Positions 1-9,875 of a DNA stretch of 64,000 bases are shown here, one piece after another; the first letter of the stretch is position 1, and each line of letters starts with the position of its first letter. The stretch covers positions 157,059,872 through 157,123,871 of the forward strand of contig CM072511.1 of the NCBI GenBank assembly GCA_036898135.1, given 5' to 3'. A model generated the notes under the pieces. That model saw only the letters and a list, made by a program, of their open reading frames with translations. It did no database searches and was not told the DNA's origin. The position numbers and the translations under genes were made by a program. The DNA comes from Oncomelania hupensis (taxonomy: Eukaryota > Mollusca > Gastropoda > Littorinimorpha > Pomatiopsidae).

Positions 1-502
1 CACCATCAGAAAGTTAAGTGTAATCGACGAAGGTGCACTTAAACTCTTCAGAAACTGTAAAACGGACCACAGTAGTCCAACTCTTCAGAAACTGTAAAAC
101 GGACCACAGTAGTCCAAATCTACATGAAATATAATAGCAAGTGCCCGAGGAAGATATAACAGCTGCCTAGACTATCAGCGATCGAACTATTAGCAGTGAC
201 TGAGACTTTTTAAGTTAGATTAGTACTTAGAGAATCTTGTATAGAGTAGAAGAAATAAATGTGTGATTTTAACTGTTATCAAGTGGCTGGACTACATATG
301 ATTCATAGCCGTGTGAAAGCTAGTGTGACAGTAATCTTTTACCATTTTTTCTATCTATTTCTGTACCCCAACCTTAACACAGAACGAGCTAAACAAATAA
401 ATTTATTAAAGTAATTCATAGGGTGACTTACTAGCAGTTCCCACCGAATAAACGTGAGGGTCCATAATTCCATTGTGCAGAGCCCATAAACCCCACGTGA
501 CA
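1..502. mobile_element. Right-hand part of a family-A LTR
   Basis: This stretch matches 60188-60680 almost throughout. There the same sequence is the right part of an LTR bounded by TGTCATG...CGTGACA and a 5-bp TSD. The match ends here at CCACGTGACA (493-502), the expected CA terminus, and unrelated sequence follows. The left part lies outside the window. A ~37-bp segment is duplicated in tandem at about 44-117, while the other copy has only one and a half units. A plus-strand AATAAA at 254-259 would fit a poly(A) signal, so plus orientation is likely but unproven. No primer-binding site or purine tract follows position 502, so this is more likely a solo LTR than the edge of a full element. 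Confidence 0.75.
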
Positions 503-875
503 TATGTTACGTTGAAACGCGCACGATAGTATGTGGGAGGCGCGCACAATATATCCAATCGTTTTATTTTTGTAGAGCATTCAATAACAGAGTGTATTTA
601 CCCTTGATTTGATTTTGCGTTGCCAGTGATGACGAAGTTCATTCTGATTGGTTATATTTGTGTCACACACAAACATTCGAACGTTCTCTCGAGTATAGAG
701 AAACTATTTATGTACCGCACTGTTTGAGTTCAGGAGAGAATTGTATAAAGAGAGAAAGTGAAAAGCGATTGAGCGATTGTATGCAGTTGTTGATGTACGC
801 TGAATATAGTTGGGAAACTTCATATGACGACTCCTGCCTTGTTGTTGAGTGAACAGGTTGCGTGGATAAACGAAT
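503..875. repeat. Unclassified repeat (family F) with a second copy near the right end
   Basis: The segment 761-875 matches 61750-61860, sharing blocks such as ATGCAGTTGTTGATGT and GCGTGGATAAACGAAT. The other copy carries TGAATAAAGTT, which resembles an LTR polyadenylation signal, so the family may be an LTR fragment; this is inference. Here the match stops at CGAAT (871-875) exactly where a tRNA-derived SINE begins, so the SINE seems to have inserted into F. The stretch 503-760 has no recognised gene. The small open frame 658-852 has no protein-like features. Confidence 0.5.
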
Positions 876-1055
876 CAGAGTGGCTGGTAGAACGGCTTAC
901 TAGTAACCGAAAGGTCCCTAGTTGGAATCCCGGATTGGCCAACGTGCGACATTATTTTCCCCTTGCATGCCATCAACTGGTTCGCTGGTGTCAGATTAAA
1001 GTGACCGGTAGTTGCCTATGCGCTCCGGTGTCGTTTGACTATAATCTACAATTAT
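876..1055 (+). mobile_element. tRNA-derived SINE, family D, diverged copy
   Basis: It shares blocks with the intact minus-strand copy at 21217-21412, including TTACTAGTAACCGAAAGGT, AATCCCGGATTGG and the end ACTATAATCTACA. The head is a decayed tRNA, with the B-box-like region at about 924-934 altered to GTTGGAATCCC. The 3' part carries a degraded version of the hairpin seen in other elements of this window. The (CAA)n tail is degraded and no TSD is clear. SINEs of this type are transcribed by RNA polymerase III and moved by a LINE reverse transcriptase. Confidence 0.75.
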
Positions 1056-1677
1056 TACAGATACAGAAGTAGAAGGGGACAAAAAATTAATATTGAAACT
1101 TTACTATATTCTGTGCTGGGATACTCAGCACCACAGCTAAATTGCAGTGTCATAAGATCTTCTGCACACACAAAATCCTGAAGCTTTGCTGACTCTTGTA
1201 TCAGCTATCATACTGAAATATTCGCGGCTAAATTCAGAGCAACTACAAATGTTAAAAGCAACCAGTAACCCCTTTTGCACTAGTCTTATATAAGATGTAC
1301 TCGGCAGTCATGGCTATAATACGGAGTATTTTGAGTACCGAATTCAATGTCTCTCCGAATTTGTTTTTATAAATAATTTTATTTCTTAGAACACAGGACC
1401 AAACATCGGTATTGCCTGCAGGGGGTCTTCGATACTCAGATTGTGGGGTGGGGGGGGGGGAAGAGGAGGAGGAGGAATGAATACCTGTTTAGTTTTACCT
1501 GTGCAGAACAGTTAAGAGAGGAACGCAACGCGATCCGCTGAAAGTCAACAAACATTTTTCTCTGGCTGAAATCTCACAGCGAACAGGCGCACAACCTGTC
1601 TTTAAGTTTTTCCTCGTCCAGGTGTCTTCTAGAACAGGGAACTGTGGAGAGGAGTGTAGTAAAGGGGTGGGGGTGAA

Positions 1678-1681
<4 letters not shown>
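1056..1681. other. Intergenic stretch, no gene seen
   Basis: AT-rich unique-looking DNA with a short poly-G/purine run at about 1444-1475. No convincing coding frame, splice-site pair or RNA gene is visible. Confidence 0.6.
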
Positions 1682-1744
<63 letters not shown>

Positions 1745-1782
1745 AGAGAGAGAAAAGAGAAAAAAGGGGAGAGAGGGAGGGG

Positions 1783-1845
<63 letters not shown>
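1682..1845. repeat. (GA)n microsatellite
   Basis: Two long GA tracts (about 1682-1740 and 1785-1845) are separated by an imperfect purine-only segment. The Ser/Leu-rich and Arg/Glu-rich open frames across 1495-2025 come from this repeat and are not genes. Confidence 0.97.
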
Positions 1846-1848
<3 letters not shown>

Positions 1849-2498
1849 TCCGAAAAATATATTCAGAGACAAACACAGAGAGGCAAAAATAGAAAGACGT
1901 CTGCAGAGCAAAAGATAGACAAATAGAAAATGTAAAGAAAGAGAAAAAAAACAAAACAAGTACGGTAGGATCGGAGTGTCATAACGAGAAGAAAGAAGAT
2001 GCTGCTGTGTTGATAAACAAAACATGTTTGTTAGGACTTTTCTTAAGGACTATGTTATGGCTTTACGTTCTGTTTCGTCGCGCTCTGTTTTACTTTTTTA
2101 TTTTCTTCACAATGGCAATTGCTGTCTTTTCTTGCCTCAGAAGACTACTTGTTTCCTGTACGTTAGCTTCTGCCAGTCGCTGCGCTGTTACTGTCATTAT
2201 TAGTGCAACGACGCCGTGTAGTATTGACATTGTGTTTTATTTCTCGTCAAGCCTCCCTGGTAGTTTTATCTATTCTCCAGCGTTTTATTATCGTTCAACA
2301 TCTCTTGTTGTTTATTGTTTACAACAACGTTCTTTTTTTATTTTCTTTGTTTTTTATTTTCTTTGCCTATCTATCTTTGTTGTGTTTTTTTCCTGTGCTT
2401 TTATCTTTCCTTCTTTTTTTCTTCCGTTGACTGGAAAGGTATACCTTTTATTCAAAATTTGATTAGTACATAGTGTTTTTGTATTGTTGCTGTTATTA
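1846..2498. other. T-rich intergenic stretch
   Basis: The plus strand is strongly T-rich at 2080-2460 and produces a Phe/Leu-rich open frame (2007-2462) that looks membrane-like only through base composition. No gene can be supported. Confidence 0.6.
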
Positions 2499-2525
2499 TA
2501 GTAGTAATAGTAATAGTAATAGTAA

Positions 2526-2591
<66 letters not shown>
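2499..2591. repeat. (AGT)n microsatellite
   Basis: About thirty trinucleotide units: AATAGT-type units at the start (2500-2527), then pure AGT. It generates poly-Ser and poly-Thr frames. Confidence 0.97.
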
Positions 2592-2592
<1 letters not shown>

Positions 2593-2812
2593 TTCTTTCA
2601 TTCTTTTGGATCCGTTTCCTTGCTTGCCATGCACATAAGGTTGATGAGGCATCTCTAAAAATTGTTCCGATTGGTGCAACGCATGGCGTTTATTATGACA
2701 ACGATTTCTTTTTTCTTTTTCACTCGTACGGCCTTTCTTTCGTTGCTGCTTTTTCATATATACCTCTGATTTCATTTCCTGTCTAAGCAGGTGTCTTTCT
2801 TTTTTAGTTGTC

Positions 2813-2867
2813 CCCCCCCCCCCCCCCCCCATGATTTTGATTATTCGTTCCATAAACACTGCTTTTT

Positions 2868-2914
<47 letters not shown>

Positions 2915-2942
2915 GTCCCTCCCTCCACCCCCACTACCTTGC

Positions 2943-3010
<68 letters not shown>
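2813..3010. repeat. Poly-C run and (CT)n microsatellite
   Basis: An 18-bp C run (about 2813-2830) is followed by (CT)n at 2871-2905 and 2945-3009, ending in TGTGTGTG. The open frame 2791-3165 is composed of these repeats. Confidence 0.95.
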
Positions 3011-3017
<7 letters not shown>

Positions 3018-5238
3018 CTCCCGCCCTGTTTGTCTCTCAGTGATGGTATTCATAGTATCTAAACAACTTACAAAGTCAAGAAAGAAAAACTATGCAAGAA
3101 GACAGTTGGCGATCAGGGGCCATATGCATGACGGTGCGACTGCTTGTCGTACGACAAGCGCTTAGGGGTCTTCTAGCTCTCGGTCCGAAAAATCTTGTCG
3201 TCTGCTGCTATTCAAAAGCACCGGACAACCTCACCATTAGCTAGCGAGGTAGTTATTTTTAGTTGAAGGGAATCCCCAAGTTTCCGGTCCAACCGCGCTT
3301 GCGCTGAATTGTCCCACGGGATTTTATACAATGGAAGTGTGGCTCCTCCATATGAGCCCTCTAATATTTGACTACCCAAATGCTGGGCAAAGTAGGGTTG
3401 TTTCCTTCATTTCCGGCAGATCTAATCTTTTAGCTAATCAGCTAACTGAGACCAATCAAACCGCTTTTATCGAGGACACACCTTTAAAATGGCGACACTT
3501 ATGATAGTGCACGTTTCTTCTCCAGTTCAAGAATGAAAATCTGTCATTTTCATGTCCGATGGTCTGCCGACTATTTTGACGTCATTGTGATTTTTATGTT
3601 TATTTGTATCCCGTACATTGCATCATTGTTTGTGAACACAGCAGTGGAAAAAATGGCGATTGTGGCAAGAAATAAATTGTTTTAGACTGTTTCCGTCCCT
3701 ACGCGCTACTGTTGCCACCGACCTTCATATCAGAATGAAGGCGGCCTTTTTTTAAATCAAAGGTATCGTACCGAACATAGTGGCACCGCTAACTTTATCG
3801 TACGACAGTGCCACCGATAGCGCCTACAAGTGGTTCATGAATTCCACGACAGAGGGTTATCAGAAGCTTTCTGTTTATCGGACCTACAAAACCCTTGTCG
3901 GAGGCTTCATGAACACGTCCTCAAGCCTAGTATAGCAGTGCGTCGATCACTGCGGCGTGACGTTAGAAGTGTTTGTATGTGTGTGTGTGTATCACCTACG
4001 TCATCATAAACGTCACGTGTGGGCCACATAGCCATCATTGCACTGGCATTTCAACGGAACAAAACTTTTAAATAACGGTCGACTAAGCCGCAGTTAGCAG
4101 CAGCAGTAGGGGCGGGGCGGGGCGGCAGCAGCACCATCTACAGCACGATGTAAAATATTTGGTGGCGGGGTGGTGAAACACAACAGACAGTAGACTACAA
4201 GCTCGACTACAAAGGAAACTTACCTCAGACCCCAATGGACTACAATGTAGACTATACATGGAAACTGATCTGGGACCATTGCGCCATTAAAGTTAAAAGA
4301 CTGTAAAGTTAAACGACTGTAAACTATTAAGTCACTCGAGAGCCCGTGCAATGAAATTTCAGACAAACAGCTGAGCCTCAGAAAGGAAACAACACACCGA
4401 GGATCAAGGCACAAGTACACCAAGTATCTCAGCTTCCAGAACGTCCTGAACAGTCACAGGGTAGAATTAGTACTGTCTCCAATTCTTCGGTAAAACGCTC
4501 ACTGTAACGGTATCACTGTAGTAAGAAAATGCATTTTCAAAACAGTCAAGTAGAGTGAGGATACTACTAAGCATGAGATCTGTATTTATTCCAGGGGCAA
4601 CCTACTATGTAGTGTCTGCTGCAGCTGAAACTTCAGAATTATTGCGTCACCATTATTGTAATAATAGCTGTACTGCACCAACGATACTACAGCTGAGGTA
4701 AAGACAATGACTATTCCCGTGGCGTAACAAAGAATATCTGCGTGTCATTAAGTGCTACAGGAACCTAATACATCATACGACGCTGACAACAATGCATACT
4801 TGAGGTGTCACCACGCGCCAAAGGTATGTCATAGATCTTCTCACATCAACTCTTCACATGGTTCAGACTCAAAACACGCTTCAGAACAGTCCCTCCTCGT
4901 CTTACCTCACTATTTAACGGTTCGCTTAAAGCAGCATTCTTTTCTCTTATTTCCATACGAGCAATCCATCGATGACAACAAATAACTCATGTGTTTCAAA
5001 ACAACCTTTCACCATTAGACTGTAATGTTTCAAATACAACATTGAAAGGTGTGAGTGATTGTGGGGGAGGGGTGAGAGAGGAAGGGGAGAGAGAGGGAGA
5101 GAAAGAGAGTTTGTCTTAAGTACATGAGATAAATGGTCGTATGCCAGCCGCAGCATTTATCAACGACAACATCGGGTTGATTTTTGTGGCAAAAATGAGG
5201 TGCATGCCTTCTTCAACTTTGCGAGCACGCTTCGACCT
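3011..5238. other. Intergenic stretch, no gene seen
   Basis: Mixed-composition DNA without a convincing coding frame. Two overlapping GGGGCGGGGC boxes (about 4108-4124) flanked by CAG repeats resemble Sp1 sites, but no first exon can be tied to them. A short impure GA tract lies at 5067-5110. Confidence 0.55.
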
Positions 5239-6662
5239 GAGCCAGGAACCTATATCCTATCCTATCCTGTCCCGTAACCCGAAGGTCGTAGGGGCACCAC
5301 AGATGATCGTTTAACCAGCATACTCCATCTTTCTCTGTCCTCAGCAGCCCTGATGGCTTCGCTCAGTGTCAAACCAGTCCATTCTCGAATGTTGTCCTCC
5401 CACCTCTTTTTCGGTCTCCCTCTTCTTCTACCTCCTTGCACTGTGCCTTGCAGAATAGTCTTTGCAAGGCCTGATGATCTGGTGACGTGGCCATACCACC
5501 GAAGTTTCCGTTTCTTCACCACTGTTAGCAGGTCATCGTGTTGTCCAATGGCTTGTGTGATGGTCTGTCGGACTTCGTCGTTGGTGATGTGTTGGGTATA
5601 GGAAATGCCCAGAAGTCTTCTGTAGCACCTCATCTCCATGCTTTGTATTCTTCGTTGGAGATCTGCTGTGAGGGTCCATGCTTCGCAAGCATATAGGAAG
5701 ATGGAGATGACAAGGGAGCGCAGCAGTCTTACTTTGGAATGTAGACTGATGGTCCTGTCTTTCCAAATGGGCTTCAACCTTGTCAGGGCAGCAGTTGTTT
5801 GTGCGATCCTGGAGAGGACTTCCTGTCGGGACCCATTGTCTGATACAATGGCTCCTAAATATTTGAAGCTATGCACTGTGTCGAGGGATTGGCCTTGGAC
5901 TTTGATGTCCGTATTGATGCCATTGGTGTTGTTGGTCATCATTTTGGTCTTCTCTGCACTTATTTCCATTCCATAGGCTTTGGAGGTGGTGTCAAGCCTC
6001 TGTACCAGCTGTTCAAGTTCTTGTTCCTCTCCAGCCAATCCATCAATGTCATCTGCAAAACGAAGATTGGAGATTGCTCTACCCCCTATGCTGACTGTGC
6101 CTTCATGGTCTGCAAGAGCATCCGACATGATGCGCTCTAGGAAGATGTTGAAGAGTGTTGGAGAGAGTAGGCATCCTTGACGCACACCGATTGTAGTTCT
6201 GAACCAATTCCCGATGGCTCTGTTGTGGAGGACTGCACTGGTAGCCTTGTCATACAGGCTTTTGATGACTTCAATAATTTTAGGGCTGATGTTGTACACT
6301 TTCATTGTTGCCCATAGAGCTGCATGCCAGACTCGGTCAAACGCCTTCCTGAAGTCTATGAACACATGATATAGATGTTGTTGGTGCTGTAGGTATTTCT
6401 CACAGATTATTCTGAGGTTGAAAATCTGCTCAGTGGTACTTCGCCCTGCCCTGAATCCTGCTTGTTCTTCAGCTATGATTTGTTCAGCTTGGGGTTTCAA
6501 CCTGTTGAGTATTATTTTCAGGAGGACCTTGCTGGGATGGCTGATGAGGCTGATGGTCCGGTAATTTTCACACTCCTGAAGGTTACCTTTTTTGGGAAGA
6601 GTGATGACAAGCGACTGGGTCCATGGTATAGGCCACTCCCCACTCTGCCAGAGCCAGGAACC
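5239..6662 (-). mobile_element. RTE-type LINE copy, 5'-truncated, with 12-bp TSD
   Basis: The element occupies 5251-6650 and is flanked by perfect direct repeats of GAGCCAGGAACC at 5239-5250 and 6651-6662. That is the signature of target-primed reverse transcription. Its 3' end (left, since it reads on the minus strand) is a short pentanucleotide tail of AGGAT units at 5251-5274. The 5' end is cut inside the reverse transcriptase, so the endonuclease domain is missing. A second, shorter copy lies at 62696-63815 and a decayed fragment at about 30261-30475. Confidence 0.93.
5262..6650 (-). pseudogene. RTE-type LINE reverse transcriptase, N-terminally truncated
   Basis: The frame is open for about 465 codons. 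Visible RT motifs in order (residues of the open frame that starts in flanking DNA at 6671) are LPKKG near 25, the EEQAGFRAGRST block at 68-79, FIDFRKAFDRV at 104-114 with catalytic D106, GVRQGCLLSP at 162-171, and the catalytic FADD box at 205-208. These are followed by a KYLGA block and a C-terminal RKLRWYGHV/GRPKKRWED region typical of RTE-type LINE proteins. The endonuclease expected upstream is absent, so the copy cannot move alone, although no stop or frameshift interrupts the remaining RT. The stop codon lies inside the 3' tail repeat. The first few codons (6651-6671) are the TSD and host DNA, not element sequence. Confidence 0.9.
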
Positions 6663-8094
6663 ATTCGTCAAAAACTTAAAAGAAAATTAACACTCAGTGT
6701 CAGTGACTTATAGAGGCAACTCCCGGCCTAACCTCTCAGTGTGCCTTTTACGACTAAAAAAAAAATCAGAGACCAAACTGATCGAAGCCACGTTCAAATA
6801 AGAGCTTTTAGCGCATCTGACCTCTCCAGTCTGTCCAAAAGAGTATTTGTAACTAATACTGCGCGCTTTGCCTCCAAGAACTGCTCCGACATGACGCTGG
6901 CAACTTCGATCCATCAAACACACAAAATTAACGTAAGTCAATATCTGACACCCCAAGACTCACATTTTAGGCAAGGTTGGACCCTATAGCGCTGCCAACC
7001 ATTGAGTCGCCTCCACGGCAATGTACTCACAACTTTTATCCTGTCCTGCCTTTCCGGCAGGTCAACGCAGGAAGTTTCTGGGTTCATTCTCCGTAGTACA
7101 GCGCAACATCTCAGCTCATAGTGCACGTAATATGAGGAGGAAATGTGGCCTAATTATGAGAGTTACGCGGCGGAGGCTGCGACCACAGTGGCTGCGACGA
7201 CCTGAATACCACTATGTCATTCCGCGCTAATCCCAGGTGACATCAGTGACAAGGGACTACACTACGGAACAAGATTCCATCTTGTCGCCGCAGGTGACTT
7301 CTCTTTATTCCGACAAGCTGCTTGGTCTTTGCTGCGACCACAGAGGCCACACGTCCCCCTTGCCAGGACATTCCTTCAACAATAACAACCCCCTTTACCC
7401 CCCTCCCCCCCCCTCAACAAAAAATAAAATTCTCTTACCGACAAGTACGCCTACGCTTGTCACGAGTTTTCCTCATGACAAACAAGTTTCTCACAATTTT
7501 GGGACAGACAGTTCCTCCTTCTCTACTTCGTCTGATGAATAATTAAGGGCGGTTAATAGGCGCTTCCTGCATTTTAACGCAAAGAGAGGACGACCATTAT
7601 CTGTAGGCTAGCGACATCATACTCAGCCAGACACACAAATCAAGCCGCACTTCTTTGAAGTCGGCAGTTTTCAAGGTCACAGCCCGCCGTGACCCGACCT
7701 GCCGGAAGAGTGGACGTAGTAAGTACTGTGGGGATGGCCTGACTGTTGCCTAGCAACACCACCACGCCGTTACTGAGTGTACATTACGAGATGTCTTTCT
7801 TGCAAGTTCTTGATTACAGAGGCATGGCTAAGGATAATCGGTGAGCAAGATTTTGTTGGTGCCTTGGTTCGTTTCTGCGTCACCGACTCCGCAATATTTT
7901 ATTACCGTAAACAAGCCACAAACAATAGGACTGTGAGAAATTATACAAACGATGAAGAACGTCAACAAGCGTGGGACAATAAGATGTAGGCAGAACCGTC
8001 TAGACGTCTAACTACCAAGACCGTAAGAATGGTAGAAGCGGCAGTGTAAAGAGGGGAGGAGAGGGGCTAAAAAAGTGACAGTCGAATAAGAAGA
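6663..8094. other. Intergenic stretch, no gene seen
   Basis: No protein-like frame or RNA gene is recognised. A C-rich run lies at 7398-7413. Short open frames here have no domain or splice support. Confidence 0.55.
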
Positions 8095-8163
8095 GGAGGA
8101 GGAGAAGAAGAAGAAGAAGAAGAAGAAGGAGAAGAAGAAGAAGAAGAAGAAGAAGAAGAAGAA

Positions 8164-8228
<65 letters not shown>

Positions 8229-8232
8229 GGAA

Positions 8233-8312
<80 letters not shown>
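8093..8312. repeat. Compound (GAA)n-(GAT)n microsatellite
   Basis: GAA/GGA units (8093-8164) switch sharply to GAT units (8165-8310), broken once by GGAA near 8227. Long poly-Met, poly-Ser and poly-Ile frames over it are artefacts. Confidence 0.97.
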
Positions 8313-8313
<1 letters not shown>

Positions 8314-8639
8314 AATAAGCAAGATGAAAATAAGCAAGAAGAAGAAGAAGAAAAAAGACAACAACAAGATTTTAAAAATAAAAAAAGATGAAGAAAGACA
8401 AAATCAAAACAGTACCCAAAAAAAATCAAGTCGTAGCCAAGATTAACAAAATAGTTTGGCAAGTTCCCGCCATTTGTGAGAACGCACGGTGGCTGTTCAA
8501 AGCATACCCACGTGTCTCCTGTACATGGCTGCAGCAAGCCACCTGAGGAAGGGAACACGAGCTGAGAAAGGTCAGCGAACCAACGACACACAGACTGCTA
8601 CAACTACAACAACCACTTCGCTGACAAAACAATAAAGTG

Positions 8640-8785
8640 CACTTCCCAGAAGAAGAAAAAGTGGTTTCACCACTGGGCCACTGTACTGAAGAAGAAGAAG
8701 AAGAAGAAGAAGAAGAAGAAGAAGAAGAAGAAGAAGAAGAAGAAGAAGAAGAAGAAGAAGAAATGGTTTCACCACTGTACCACCC
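8640..8785. repeat. (GAA)n tract bracketed by a duplicated palindrome
   Basis: A (GAA)n run (8686-8761) has the motif TGGTTTCACCACTG on both sides (from about 8661 and 8764). Both copies fold as TGGT-TTC-ACCA hairpins, with an extra G:C pair of the form GTGGT/ACCAC on the left. The left copy is itself preceded by a short GAAGAAGAAAAA run. Confidence 0.85.
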
Positions 8786-9384
8786 AGGCTTATCGAGTCC
8801 AGTGTTACTATGGCCGAGTGGTCAAATGGCCTGGAAAGTCTGGAGCCACTGACCGTAACCACATCACAAGACCATGGTCAGTTTTAATGGCCACGGGTCC
8901 CACAACGAAGCGCACAATAAAGTTTGTTCGCAGTTTCTGGCAAATAAAATGCAGCCCCCATTGTTTTATCTTGGGATTAATTATTCTCTGCACTGTTTGT
9001 TTTAGAATATGCCGTAGTTCATTCAAGGGGTGCAGTTAAGTGTTAAAATGTGTTTATATTCCAATATACCTTCAAGAAGAGGGTTTACTGTCTACAACAA
9101 AGACCACTCGAAGGGAAAAGTCCATATAACTTGACTCACATGCTCCTTATGGACCTTGAAATATTTGTCATGAAAATGATTGCCCCCTTTCCCCTCCTCA
9201 CCCCCTCTCCCAACCCCCCCCCCCCCCCAAAAAAAAAAATCAAGAAGAAATAACATGGTGGTATTAAAATGCAAATACCGACTTTGATCTATGCTTTTAA
9301 CCGTGACCCTTCGGCCCCAAGTACAATCATGTACGATCAAATAAACAGCAAAAGTTGTATTATGACCACACAAAAAATAGTCAC

Positions 9385-9875
9385 CTTGGGATGACCTTGA
9401 CATTAGAGACCTTGACTTGGGATGACCTTAACCTGGGATGACCCTGACCTTCACGTGACCTATCATATTTATCTATGATCAACTAACAAAATGTTGCTGC
9501 ATACTATGGGTTATAAACAGCCATTCCACTGTGTCATGACCTATGTTTTAATGTTTTTGCAAGGCCTAAAATGAGCTTTACATTCCAGAACGCAAAAACG
9601 GAAGATATACCAAAGATCAATATACTGTCTCTAAATACAAGTTTGGACTTTATATCTCACATACTTCACGGTCAAGGTCGCTTCAAAGTACCTATACTAA
9701 CCGACTTTAGACAGCTCCAGAGACTTTGACCTTGGAATGAGGTTGACCAATTTGAACATTACGTGTGTCTCATTCATATCTATCATGCATCAAAGAATCA
9801 TAAGTTAAATATTATTCACTTAGAAAAAAGGTGAAAAGTGAAAAATTCATTTTTGACCCTGTGACCTTGACCTTG
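9385..9875. repeat. Region dense in TGACCTTGAC direct repeats
   Basis: The motif TGACCTTGAC and near variants occur repeatedly, at about 9391-9460 (four to five times), 9670, 9726-9750 and 9857-9880, mostly on one strand. The complement TCAAGGTCA is an extended nuclear-receptor half-site. It is more likely a decayed interspersed repeat than an enhancer. No coding sequence is seen. Confidence 0.5.

Noticed and set aside
1495..2025. Long Ser/Leu-rich and Arg/Glu-rich open frames
   Set aside because: They are translations of (GA)n/(CT)n repeats. The same applies at 2791-3165, 25921-26178, 36687-37047 and 39472-39871.
2007..2462. Membrane-protein-like 151-codon frame
   Set aside because: Hydrophobicity follows from T-rich DNA; no start, splice or domain support.
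8008..8591. Poly-Ser, poly-Ile and poly-Met open frames
   Set aside because: Entirely produced by GAA/GAT microsatellites.
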